Shown here piece by piece: positions 1 to 5,761 of a stretch of DNA of 7,059 nt (within the stretch, counting starts at the first letter, position 1; the number at the start of each line of letters is the position of its first letter). The notes below the pieces were generated by a model. That model was given only the letters and a program-made list of their open reading frames with translations. It was not told the origin of the DNA and ran no database searches. This stretch comes from a bacterium (GTDB lineage Bacteria > Verrucomicrobiota > Verrucomicrobiia > Opitutales > UBA953), in assembly GCA_009926645.1 (NCBI GenBank), contig RFOO01000048.1:1-7059 (forward strand), written 5' to 3'. Made by a program: the position numbers and the translations under genes.

Positions 1-800
1 CCATCACGCTCAAAGAGCTCGTGCTCTAAAACCGTAATAACGACATAAAGGTCACCCGCTTCGGCATTACGACGTCCAGCGGATCCATTACCCGTGGACC
101 GCAAACGCGTACCGCTGTCGACCCCAGGCGGAATTTTAATATCCACTGAATGCTCAGCCACGACTCGCCCTTCGCCTGCACAGGCCTTACAAGGCTTTTC
201 AATTTTCTCCCCTTCTCCTTGGCAAGTGGGACAGACCTGTCGCATCGCAAAGAGACCCGTCGACCGAACAATGTGTCCCTGACCTCCACAAGTTGGACAA
301 CGACTTTTCTTAGAACCTGGCTCAGCCCCTGAACCTGAACACTTCGCACAAGCGACATGCTTGCGATAGGTGATTTTGCGGCTCACTCCACTCGCCGCCT
401 CTTCCAAAGTAAGCTTGATGTCGTGACGTAAATCTTCACCAGCGCTTTCTTGAGCTCCACCGCCGCCAAACATATCGCTGAATGGATTCCCCCCACCAAA
501 CATTTGGTTAAAAATATCCATCGGGTCTGCCCCATGGAATCCTCCGCGACCTCCTCCAGGCCCACCTGGACCGCCTTGTTCAAAAGCTGCCTCGCCGTGG
601 GCATCGTAAAGCTTACGCTTTTGTTCATCGGAAAGAACCTCGTAAGCCCGCGAAACTTTTTTGAATTTTTCTTCTGCTTCTTTACTCCCCTTGTTGCGAT
701 CGGGGTGAAACTCCATCGCTTTTTTACGATAGGCTTTTTTTATCTCTTCAGCAGAAGCATTTTTAGCAATGCCAAGAATGGTGTAATAATCTTCTGCCAT
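1..800 (-). CDS. dnaJ: Chaperone protein DnaJ (Hsp40), 3' end cut off by the window
   Basis: Co-chaperone that delivers unfolded clients to DnaK and stimulates its ATPase in the cytoplasm. 266 residues are visible and the frame stays open to base 1. The N-terminus starts MAEDYYTILG and forms a J domain (about 1-70) with the catalytic HPD at 32-34. A Gly/Phe-rich linker follows (about 75-125, with repeated GGPGG and FGGG patterns). A class I zinc-binding domain has four CxxCxGxG repeats with Cys pairs at 151/154, 168/171, 190/193 and 204/207. Their 17/22/14 spacing matches Escherichia coli DnaJ. The fragment continues into the first client-binding beta domain (VDIKIPPGVDSGTRLR). The start lies 5 nt after the grpE stop, so the pair is very probably co-transcribed. 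No Shine-Dalgarno motif precedes the ATG; the leader ends in a T run. No frameshift or missing key residue was seen. Identification is secure; only the C-terminal part is absent. Confidence 0.97.
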   Translation of the reverse strand, partial: MAEDYYTILGIAKNASAEEIKKAYRKKAMEFHPDRNKGSKEAEEKFKKVSRAYEVLSDEQKRKLYDAHGEAAFEQGGPGGPGGGRGGFHGADPMDIFNQMFGGGNPFSDMFGGGGAQESAGEDLRHDIKLTLEEAASGVSRKITYRKHVACAKCSGSGAEPGSKKSRCPTCGGQGHIVRSTGLFAMRQVCPTCQGEGEKIEKPCKACAGEGRVVAEHSVDIKIPPGVDSGTRLRSTGNGSAGRRNAEAGDLYVVITVLEHELFERD

Positions 801-805
801 AAAAA

Positions 806-1318
806 TTAAGCGGAGGCGGGGCCAGAAGAGACAATGACAGAGGCGGGGCGCAGAACGCGTTCATGCAAAGCCCAGCCGACACGAGCCACCTGGATGATAG
901 TCCCCTCGGGTACGGTGTCGCTGGGTTGTTGCGCAACCGCTTCGTGTTGTGCGGGATTAAACACCTCGTGAGCAGGATTTAACTCAGCCAATCCATGCGT
1001 TTGTAGTGTTTGCCGTAATTGTTGAATCGCCATGCGAAACCCTTCGGCGACTGCCTTGCCTTCACTCTGGCCATTCGCGGCCACAAGACCTAAGGACAGT
1101 GCATCGAGCGAGGGTAAAAGATCTTCAATAAAAGAGGCTGTTGCATATTTGCGCAAATCTTCGCGGTCGCGCTGAAACCGGCGTTGTTGATTTTGCTGGT
1201 CGGCTTGACTGCGCAACAGGGCATCGCGCAGACGAGCCACTTCCGCTTCCAGTTCTTGCACACGAGTCACCTCGGGAGGAACAGGGGGAACAGCATCAGA
1301 TGGAGTAGCGTCGGTCAT
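806..1318 (-). CDS. grpE: GrpE, nucleotide exchange factor for DnaK
   Basis: GrpE releases ADP from DnaK and works with DnaJ in the cytoplasmic Hsp70 cycle. The protein is 170 residues, a usual length. An acidic and proline-rich N-terminus (1-18) precedes a long charged helix likely to form the dimeric coiled coil (about 19-60), with the family pattern RDREDLRKYA running into FIEDLLPSLDAL at 63-74. The C-terminal beta domain carries the GrpE signature: FNPAQHEAV at 120-128, then GWALHERVLRPASVIV at 148-163. Position 149 is Trp where the classical signature has Phe or Tyr; the rest of the signature fits. The ATG lies 4 nt after the stop of the broken AsmA-like gene, and dnaJ follows 5 nt after this stop, so operon expression is likely. 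No Shine-Dalgarno motif is visible; the leader ends in an A-rich stretch and AGATT. No CIRCE heat-shock element is seen upstream within the window. Confidence 0.95.
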   Translation of the reverse strand: MTDATPSDAVPPVPPEVTRVQELEAEVARLRDALLRSQADQQNQQRRFQRDREDLRKYATASFIEDLLPSLDALSLGLVAANGQSEGKAVAEGFRMAIQQLRQTLQTHGLAELNPAHEVFNPAQHEAVAQQPSDTVPEGTIIQVARVGWALHERVLRPASVIVSSGPASA

Positions 1319-1322
1319 AATC

Positions 1323-2052
1323 TTATTTTTTTTCGCCTAAAAGTTTTTCCGTAATAGACTTTCTTAATTCATGGTTGGCAATTTCCATGGATAGTCGCGG
1401 AGCTACGACTGCCACACTCGCTAAAGCTTGTGCGCCTAAGGGAATAGTCACCGTTTGATTAAGATTCTTCTCTGTTACATTTTTGGCTTCAAAAACGAAA
1501 TTAAATTCTCGATCCAAAATAACTTCGGGAGCACGGCCCTCCGTTTCCACAATAATTTTGACATGACCCACTCGTATCCGGGCATTATCAATGAGGAAGG
1601 ATTTTTTTGGAGTGGGCTCATTTTCGGCATCGGGCTTAGCCTCAGAAGAATCAGGCGAGCCCTCGCCTTTTAAGGCACGCAAAATATCCTGCGCATTATT
1701 GTCTTTCATATATCTTTTTGAACCAACCAAAACTAATTCATCGATATCGCACTCTAGTTGCTGGATGTGGAACTTTGAGAAACGATTTTTCCTGCCAGCG
1801 CGAAGGATTTGTAATTTGGAAATTTTCTAAACTAAGTCGGCCAACCAAAAGGTTGGTTTGATTGGTCTCACAGGTGAGCCCTGCTCCGGCTTTGGTCGTA
1901 AGCGCAGTATCTAAAATAGTCGGAGCAAAACGACCAATCAACCAAAGCCCAATCACGCTGACGAAAATTAAAAAAGCAAGAGCCCCGGCCAGTAGTTTGA
2001 GAAGTCGTCGCGATACGATGCCGAGACGAGTGAATTGTTCAGATTTAGCCAT
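1323..2052 (-). pseudogene. AsmA-like single-pass membrane protein with NPxxW motif, broken by a frameshift
   Basis: Two adjacent minus-strand frames read as one protein. The first part starts at ATG 2052 (an in-frame GTG at 2082 would add 10 residues) and runs 104 codons to a TGA at 1738-1740. It has a basic N-terminus, one transmembrane helix (about 17-41) and the motif NPSRW at 82-86, followed by KSFLKV. Its last residues, PHPATRVRYR, look like out-of-frame translation. The second frame is open from about 1826 down to the TAA at 1323-1325 and reads FHIQQLECDIDELVLVG, then a charged linker, then FLIDNARIRVGHVKI and a C-terminal beta-rich region. I recall verrucomicrobial AsmA-like proteins of this layout (TM helix, NPxxW, then an I-D-x-x-x-x-x-V strand) with some 15-17 residues between the two joined segments. 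A deletion of 3n+2 bases is therefore more likely than a one-base error. It sits 4 nt upstream of grpE. Function unknown; AsmA-like proteins act in the cell envelope. The second half has no ATG at its beginning, only TTG at 1730. Confidence 0.72.
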
Positions 2053-2093
2053 GGACGTAATTTTCAGCACTAGCCGTGCCACCTTGATTGGTC
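1858..2093. repeat. Decamer TTGATTGGTC present three times
   Basis: TTGATTGGTC is found on the plus strand at 1858-1867 and 2084-2093, and on the minus strand at 1932-1941. The first and the inverted copy also share a TTGG just outside the decamer, so they form an imperfect inverted repeat of about 14 bp about 65 bp apart. Two copies lie inside the 5' half of the broken AsmA-like gene and one lies just upstream of its ATG. Three exact decamers this close would be unusual by chance, but two are in coding sequence (encoding Asn-Gln and Leu-Ile-Gly contexts). No function can be assigned. A near match with one difference lies in feoB at about 6033-6042. Confidence 0.35.
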
Positions 2094-2136
2094 AATGGAG
2101 TACATAATAAGGCCCGAAAAGAGCAATTAATTGAAC

Positions 2137-2166
2137 AAAAAACCCGCCGTGTGTCTTTCGGCGGGT
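2137..2166 (-). terminator. Intrinsic terminator of the lipoprotein gene
   Basis: A perfect 8-bp GC-rich stem pairs 2142-2149 with 2159-2166 around a 9-nt loop. On the minus strand it is followed directly by a run of T (complement of the A run at 2137-2142). It lies about 30 nt after the stop of the lipoprotein gene and ends its transcript before the AsmA-grpE-dnaJ unit begins. The T run is on one side only, so the terminator works for the minus strand. Confidence 0.88.
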
Positions 2167-2197
2167 CCTTCTGTCACGGCACTGTGACGCAAGTAAA

Positions 2198-2713
2198 TTA
2201 CTCTGCTGGGGGCGTGGAAGTCACCACATTGCAGGTAACCAAATCACCCGCCATAAGATGAGCCGACTTCAACTGATTGGGGAGGATATTGGCAACAATC
2301 TGGGTGTCGTTCACCGAAATGACCTCAACGAGGAGGAGTTTACCTTCCTTAACAAGCTGTAAGCGGGTAAACAGTTCAGGCTTTTCCGAACGTGCAAGGG
2401 AAACGAGTCCATCGGCTTCACGAACCCCGATGACAATCGCTTTGTCGGACTCCTTAGGAGGCTCGACCGCAACCACATCAGCAGAAGCACCGCGGGCAGA
2501 TTTGGCGGCAGACCTCGATTCCCAAGAGAAACGCGTGGCAACGCCATAGGTATCGGAATCTACCACCTTCTTGGGCTTTGGCGCTGGCTTCGTTTCCGCT
2601 ACCACTTCATGATTCGTGTCTTCAAAGATATCTGCTGAATCATAATCATCCGAAAAATCCTCACAGGCCGTTAGCAAAAAGGAGGCGGACAGGATAACTA
2701 AGAAGCGCTGCAT
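2198..2713 (-). CDS. Putative lipoprotein of unknown function
   Basis: 171 residues. The N-terminus MQRFLVILSASFLLTAC is a short lipoprotein signal peptide with lipobox LTAC and lipidated Cys at 17. After cleavage the mature protein begins CEDFSDDYDSADIFED, a strongly acidic stretch. A Lys/Pro-rich linker (about 41-51) and an Ala/Ser-rich low-complexity part (about 66-85) follow. The C-terminal 80 residues look folded: IVIGVREADGLVSLAR (93-108), then LLVEVISVNDTQIVANIL (127-144), then MAGDLVTCNVV (154-164). The alternating beta-strand pattern with a closing GDLV turn suggests a small beta-barrel or SH3-like fold, but I do not recognise a named family. The protein is probably anchored in the outer membrane or the periplasmic face of the inner membrane; +2 is Glu, not the Asp inner-membrane retention signal of E. 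coli. It stands alone, with a terminator after it and hisG diverging upstream. The ATG at 2713 lacks a Shine-Dalgarno motif. Confidence 0.82.
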   Translation of the reverse strand: MQRFLVILSASFLLTACEDFSDDYDSADIFEDTNHEVVAETKPAPKPKKVVDSDTYGVATRFSWESRSAAKSARGASADVVAVEPPKESDKAIVIGVREADGLVSLARSEKPELFTRLQLVKEGKLLLVEVISVNDTQIVANILPNQLKSAHLMAGDLVTCNVVTSTPPAE

Positions 2714-2724
2714 AAAACAGTGGA

Positions 2725-2798
2725 TTAAGCCCTTAAAATCCCTCTGAGAGACAGTTGAGTCAACCCCTTAATGCTTGCGACAAAGCCCAGCCTAGGCT
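2725..2798. promoter_or_regulatory. Cluster of short dyads in the divergent lipoprotein/hisG spacer
   Basis: The spacer between two divergent genes carries TTAAGccCTTAA (2725-2736), CTCTgAGAG (2742-2750), GTTGAgTCAAC (2754-2764) and the perfect palindrome AGCCTAGGCT (2789-2798). Each is symmetric, but they do not share a consensus. The region must hold the promoters of both genes, so one or more of the dyads could be an operator. This is inference from position and symmetry only, and short dyads are expected at some rate by chance. Confidence 0.3.
2733..2763 (-). promoter_or_regulatory. Candidate promoter for the lipoprotein gene
   Basis: On the minus strand TTGACT (complement of 2758-2763) matches a sigma70 -35 box at five of six positions. 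TTTTAA (complement of 2733-2738) is a weak -10 at a 19-nt spacing. The predicted start would give a leader of only about 12 nt before the ATG at 2713. The -35 box overlaps the dyad at 2754-2764, which would allow repression. The -10 match is poor, so the call is tentative. Confidence 0.25.
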
Positions 2799-2812
2799 TC
2801 TTCGATAGCCTA

Positions 2813-3697
2813 ATGAGCCCAGAAACCTTAAAATTAATGCTCGGCTTGCCCAAGGGCAGCTTAGAGGAAGCCACCCTGCAATTATTCGCAAGGGCTGGGT
2901 ACCCCATCGCCAAGAGCAGTCGCTCGTATCGTCCTAGTTTTGATGACCCCACTCTGGACGGCCGATTTATTCGTGCCCAAGAGGTCGCTCGTTATGTTGA
3001 ACATGGGTTCTTTGATTTTGGCCTTACAGGCCAAGATTGGGTTCAAGAAAACGCCGCCGACGTGGTCGAAGTTTGCGAACTCGTCTACAGTCGCGCCTCA
3101 GCCCAAAAGTCTCGCTGGGTTCTTTGCGTGCCCGAAAGCTCTCCTGTCAAAACCGTCAAAGATCTTGCTGGTAAAACGATCGCCACTGAACTGGTCGAAA
3201 CCACCCGTCGCTGGTTCCAAAAACAAGGAGTCGCATGCACCGTTGAGTTTTCTTGGGGAGCCACGGAAGTCAAAGTGCCCGAACTCGCTGATGCGATTGT
3301 CGACATCACTGAAACAGGTTCATCCATCATTGCGAACAAGCTTCGTATCGTCGATACACTACTCTCCACTACCACCGTGCTTATCGCCAATAAAGCGTCG
3401 TGGGCGAATCCAGCAAAACGTGCCAAAATTGAACAAATTGCCTTGATGCTAAAGGGTGCACTCGCGGCTCAGCATATGGTTGGATTAAAATTCAATCTAC
3501 CACGCAAATCGCTCGATGCTGTTTCCGCAGCGCTACCTTCTTTGCGCAACCCCACGATTTCCCCTCTAAGCAACACAGAGTGGGTGGCAATTGAGTCAAT
3601 TATTGATGCCCGACAATCACGGGAGTTCATTCCTACGCTTAAAGCTCAAGGAGCGGAAGGTATTGTCGAATACCCCATCAACAAACTCGTCTACTAA
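2813..3697 (+). CDS. hisG: ATP phosphoribosyltransferase, long form with ACT-like regulatory domain
   Basis: Catalyses the first and committed step of histidine synthesis in the cytoplasm: ATP plus PRPP gives phosphoribosyl-ATP. From ATG 2813 the protein has 294 residues. LGLPKGSL (10-17) is the usual N-terminal HisG strand and loop, FGLTGQDW (69-76) closes the first lobe, and DITETGSSIIANKLR (164-178) is the PRPP-binding motif. Residues from about 207 form the C-terminal HisG_C/ACT-like domain (MVGLKFNLPR, RNPTISPLS, then EGIVEYPINKL near the end). This marks the long, hexameric type that binds histidine for feedback inhibition and does not need HisZ. An upstream in-frame ATG at 2771 would add 14 residues before the conserved start; 2813 fits family length better and leaves the spacer dyads outside the gene. 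Neither start has a Shine-Dalgarno motif. No other his genes are present; aguB follows after 13 nt. Confidence 0.96.
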   Translation: MSPETLKLMLGLPKGSLEEATLQLFARAGYPIAKSSRSYRPSFDDPTLDGRFIRAQEVARYVEHGFFDFGLTGQDWVQENAADVVEVCELVYSRASAQKSRWVLCVPESSPVKTVKDLAGKTIATELVETTRRWFQKQGVACTVEFSWGATEVKVPELADAIVDITETGSSIIANKLRIVDTLLSTTTVLIANKASWANPAKRAKIEQIALMLKGALAAQHMVGLKFNLPRKSLDAVSAALPSLRNPTISPLSNTEWVAIESIIDARQSREFIPTLKAQGAEGIVEYPINKLVY

Positions 3698-3710
3698 TCA
3701 AACCTGCACC

Positions 3711-4580
3711 ATGGCGGAAGTCACGCGCATTGGCTTAATTCAACTCACAGCCGAAGACACGCCTGCGGCGAATGTCCGCAAGACGATTCCGCGTATTGAA
3801 GAAGCGGCTGCCCGTGGGGCCAAGATCATTGGCTTACAGGAAATGTTTACGACCAAATATTTCTGTATCGAACAAAACCCTAAACATTTCCAGTTAGCCG
3901 AACCCATTGAAAGCGGACCTTCGGTCAGCACACTCGCCAACGTCGCCAAAAAACTCGGCGTTGTTATTGTCGCTCCTCTTTTTGAAGCTCGTGGTAGCGA
4001 AGTTTATCACAACACCGCAGCCGTTATCGATGCGGACGGATCCGTCTTGGGCAAATACCGCAAAATGCACATCCCGCAAGATCCCGGTTTCGAGGAAAAG
4101 TTTTATTTTACACCTGGCGATTTAGGTTTTCGCACTTGGTCAACGGCCCACGGAAAAATCGGCGTTTTAATTTGCTGGGATCAATGGTACCCCGAAGCGG
4201 CTCGGCTGACGGCTTTAAGTGGAGCCAACATCTTATTCTATCCTACGGCGATTGGCTGGTTGCCTGAAGAAAAAGCGACGCTAGGCCAAGCCCAACACAC
4301 CGCCTGGGAAACTGTACAACGTGGCCATGGCGTCGCCAATGGATGCTATATTGCCGCCACGAACCGCGTCGGCACAGAAGGACAAACACAATTCTGGGGA
4401 CAAAGTTTTGTTTCTAATCCTTACGGTGAAATTATCGCCAAGGCCACAAGCGACAAAGAGGAGGTACTCATCGCCGATTGCGATTTGGAAAAACAAAAAG
4501 AGTTCCGACGAATTTGGCCTTTCTTCCGCGATCGCCGCATCGATGCTTATAGTGATTTAACCAAACGGTTACGCGATTAA
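3711..4580 (+). CDS. aguB: N-carbamoylputrescine amidase (nitrilase superfamily)
   Basis: Hydrolyses N-carbamoylputrescine to putrescine, CO2 and ammonia, the last step of the agmatine route to polyamines, in the cytoplasm. The protein is 289 residues, the family's usual size. The nitrilase catalytic triad is visible: Glu44 in GLQEMF, Lys118 in KYRKMHIP, and Cys155 in GVLICWDQWYPEAA. The stretches PQDPGFEEKFYFTPGD (122-137) and the C-terminal RRIWPFFRDRRIDAY (266-280) are typical of the AguB subgroup and not of other nitrilases. The frame is open upstream to an ATG at 3591, but that start would overlap hisG by 107 nt and add 40 residues with no family match. ATG 3711 gives MAEVTRIGLIQL, the normal beginning. 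aguA follows 3 nt after the stop, which supports the assignment and implies coupled translation. No Shine-Dalgarno motif is seen. Confidence 0.96.
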   Translation: MAEVTRIGLIQLTAEDTPAANVRKTIPRIEEAAARGAKIIGLQEMFTTKYFCIEQNPKHFQLAEPIESGPSVSTLANVAKKLGVVIVAPLFEARGSEVYHNTAAVIDADGSVLGKYRKMHIPQDPGFEEKFYFTPGDLGFRTWSTAHGKIGVLICWDQWYPEAARLTALSGANILFYPTAIGWLPEEKATLGQAQHTAWETVQRGHGVANGCYIAATNRVGTEGQTQFWGQSFVSNPYGEIIAKATSDKEEVLIADCDLEKQKEFRRIWPFFRDRRIDAYSDLTKRLRD

Positions 4581-4583
4581 TTT

Positions 4584-5612
4584 ATGGAGTCTCCGCGCGC
4601 ACTCGGCTTCCGCATGCCTGCTGAATGGGAACGCCAATCAGCCACTTGGCTTTCTTGGCCATCCAATCCTCAACTTTGGCCAGGGCATTACTCTCTCATT
4701 CCCGCAAAATTTGCTGAATTTGCTGCGGCCATTTCTCGGTTTCAACCGGTTCGCATTAATGCCGCTGGGACTTTGCGCAAAGAAGCCGAATCAGCCCTGC
4801 GCGAAGCAAAAGCGGATCTCTCCGTTATCGAGATTTTTGAAATCCCAACGAATGACGTTTGGTGTCGCGACCATGGCCCACTTTTTATTAAAAATAATCG
4901 CACGGGTGAAGTCGCCATCACCGACTGGGAGTTTCACGGGTGGGGTGGAAAATTTACCGCCACGCTCGACAATCAGGTTCCAGAAAAAATTGCCCAAGCA
5001 CTCAATTTAAAGCGCTTCGCCTTTCCTTTTGAACTCGAAGGTGGTGGCATTGAAGTTACTGGCGATGGAATTTTATTAACCACCGAGGCGGTGCAGAATA
5101 ATCCCAACCGTGCAACCGGCCGAGATAATCGCGCCTTTGAATCCGCTATTCGCGAAGGGCTAAGTATCGATGAGATTCTATGGATTGGTGAAGGACTAGC
5201 GAACGATGATACTGATGGTCACATTGATAATCTCGCACGCTTCGTAAACCCCAACACCCTTGTCGCCGTCACCGAAAAAAATCCTGCCTCACCGAACTAC
5301 GCTCCACTGAAGAAAAATTGGGAGCGATTAAGCGCGATGACTTCGAAAAGCGGTGGTCGTTTTAACCTCATCGAACTTCCTTTACCCGAACCCATTCATC
5401 TAGCGGGGAGAGATCTCCCGCCCAGTCATGCCAATTTCCTCATCGTGAACGACGGTGTGCTAGTCCCTCTTTACGGTCAAAAGTCAGACGACCTTGCCCT
5501 TGGTATTTTAAGAGAGTGCTTCCCTGATCGAAAAGTCTTTGGCATCGATTGTCGCGTTCTGCTCATCGAAGGCGGTGCGCTTCACTGCCTTAGCCAACAG
5601 CAGCCCGCTTAA
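4584..5612 (+). CDS. aguA: Agmatine deiminase
   Basis: Converts agmatine to N-carbamoylputrescine and ammonia, supplying the substrate of AguB encoded just upstream. It belongs to the Porphyromonas-type peptidylarginine deiminase (PAD_porph) family of guanidino-group enzymes. 342 residues, slightly on the short side of the family. Motifs in order: MPAEWERQSATWLSWP (11-26), the substrate-binding TNDVWCRDHGP (89-99), ELEGGGIEVTGDG (150-162), the His motif NDDTDGHIDNLARF (207-220, His213), SHANFLIVNDGV (281-292) and the nucleophile motif EGGALHCLSQQ (329-339, Cys335). All expected catalytic residues are present. The ATG lies 3 nt after the aguB stop, with no Shine-Dalgarno motif. The stop at 5610-5612 overlaps the stop of the convergent gene. 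Arginine decarboxylase, the source of agmatine, is not in the window, so agmatine is either made elsewhere in the genome or taken up. Confidence 0.96.
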   Translation: MESPRALGFRMPAEWERQSATWLSWPSNPQLWPGHYSLIPAKFAEFAAAISRFQPVRINAAGTLRKEAESALREAKADLSVIEIFEIPTNDVWCRDHGPLFIKNNRTGEVAITDWEFHGWGGKFTATLDNQVPEKIAQALNLKRFAFPFELEGGGIEVTGDGILLTTEAVQNNPNRATGRDNRAFESAIREGLSIDEILWIGEGLANDDTDGHIDNLARFVNPNTLVAVTEKNPASPNYAPLKKNWERLSAMTSKSGGRFNLIELPLPEPIHLAGRDLPPSHANFLIVNDGVLVPLYGQKSDDLALGILRECFPDRKVFGIDCRVLLIEGGALHCLSQQQPA

Positions 5613-5625
5613 GTGCGAGGCGGGC
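5603..5625. terminator. GC-rich hairpin over the convergent stop codons
   Basis: GCCCGC (5603-5608) pairs perfectly with GCGGGC (5620-5625) around an 11-nt loop that contains the shared TTAA stop. No T run follows on either strand, so this is not a textbook intrinsic terminator. It is the only inverted repeat seen between the two convergent transcripts and may slow both polymerases or protect 3' ends. Role inferred from position. Confidence 0.3.
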
Positions 5626-5761
5626 GAACCTTAGTGGAGCAGTTACAACCACCAGCACATCCGCCGTTCTTACGTGCCTTGAAGGACTGCACGGCACGTT
5701 TGACTAACCATCCTACGGCCGTGCCAACGAGAAAGAAAATGATGAGCGACTCCAGATTCAT
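5609..5761 (-). CDS. FeoB-associated Cys-rich small membrane protein
   Basis: 50 residues starting MNLESLIIFFLVGTAVGWLV. One transmembrane helix (about 4-20) is followed by a basic segment (KRAVQSFKARK, 21-31) and a short Gly/Cys tail with Cys at 35, 39 and 41 (GGCAGGCNC). Size, layout and position directly after feoB match the FeoB-associated Cys-rich membrane protein family, a presumed helper in ferrous iron uptake whose exact role is not settled. The ATG at 5759-5761 overlaps the feoB TGA as ATGA, so translation is probably coupled. The frame is open further upstream to 5893, but that part lies inside feoB and has no family character. The stop shares TTAA with the convergent aguA stop. Confidence 0.87.
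   Translation of the reverse strand: MNLESLIIFFLVGTAVGWLVKRAVQSFKARKNGGCAGGCNCSTKVRPPRT

Noticed and set aside
383..809. Open frames on both strands within the dnaJ 5' half
   Set aside because: They shadow the conserved J domain and Gly-rich linker and show no family features.
1841..1856. Hairpin CCAACC-AAAA-GGTTGG as a terminator
   Set aside because: It lies inside coding sequence, has a weak AT-closed context and lacks a T run suited to termination on the minus strand.
1319..2136. CIRCE element (TTAGCACTC-N9-GAGTGCTAA) or sigma32 promoter for grpE-dnaJ
   Set aside because: Only fragments such as CAGCACTA near 2065 are present, with no partner half-site; no heat-shock promoter consensus was found by eye.
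2083..2136. Promoter for the AsmA-grpE-dnaJ unit (TATTAT near 2104-2109, minus strand)
   Set aside because: A promoter is expected here, but no -35 box at proper spacing could be paired with the AT-rich hexamer.
3085..3426. Minus-strand open frame antisense to hisG
   Set aside because: hisG is a clear, conserved gene here; the antisense translation has no recognisable domain and no initiation signal.
3591..3710. Upstream ATG that would extend aguB by 40 residues
   Set aside because: It overlaps the hisG coding region by 107 nt, and the added residues do not resemble any AguB N-terminus; ATG 3711 gives the usual start.
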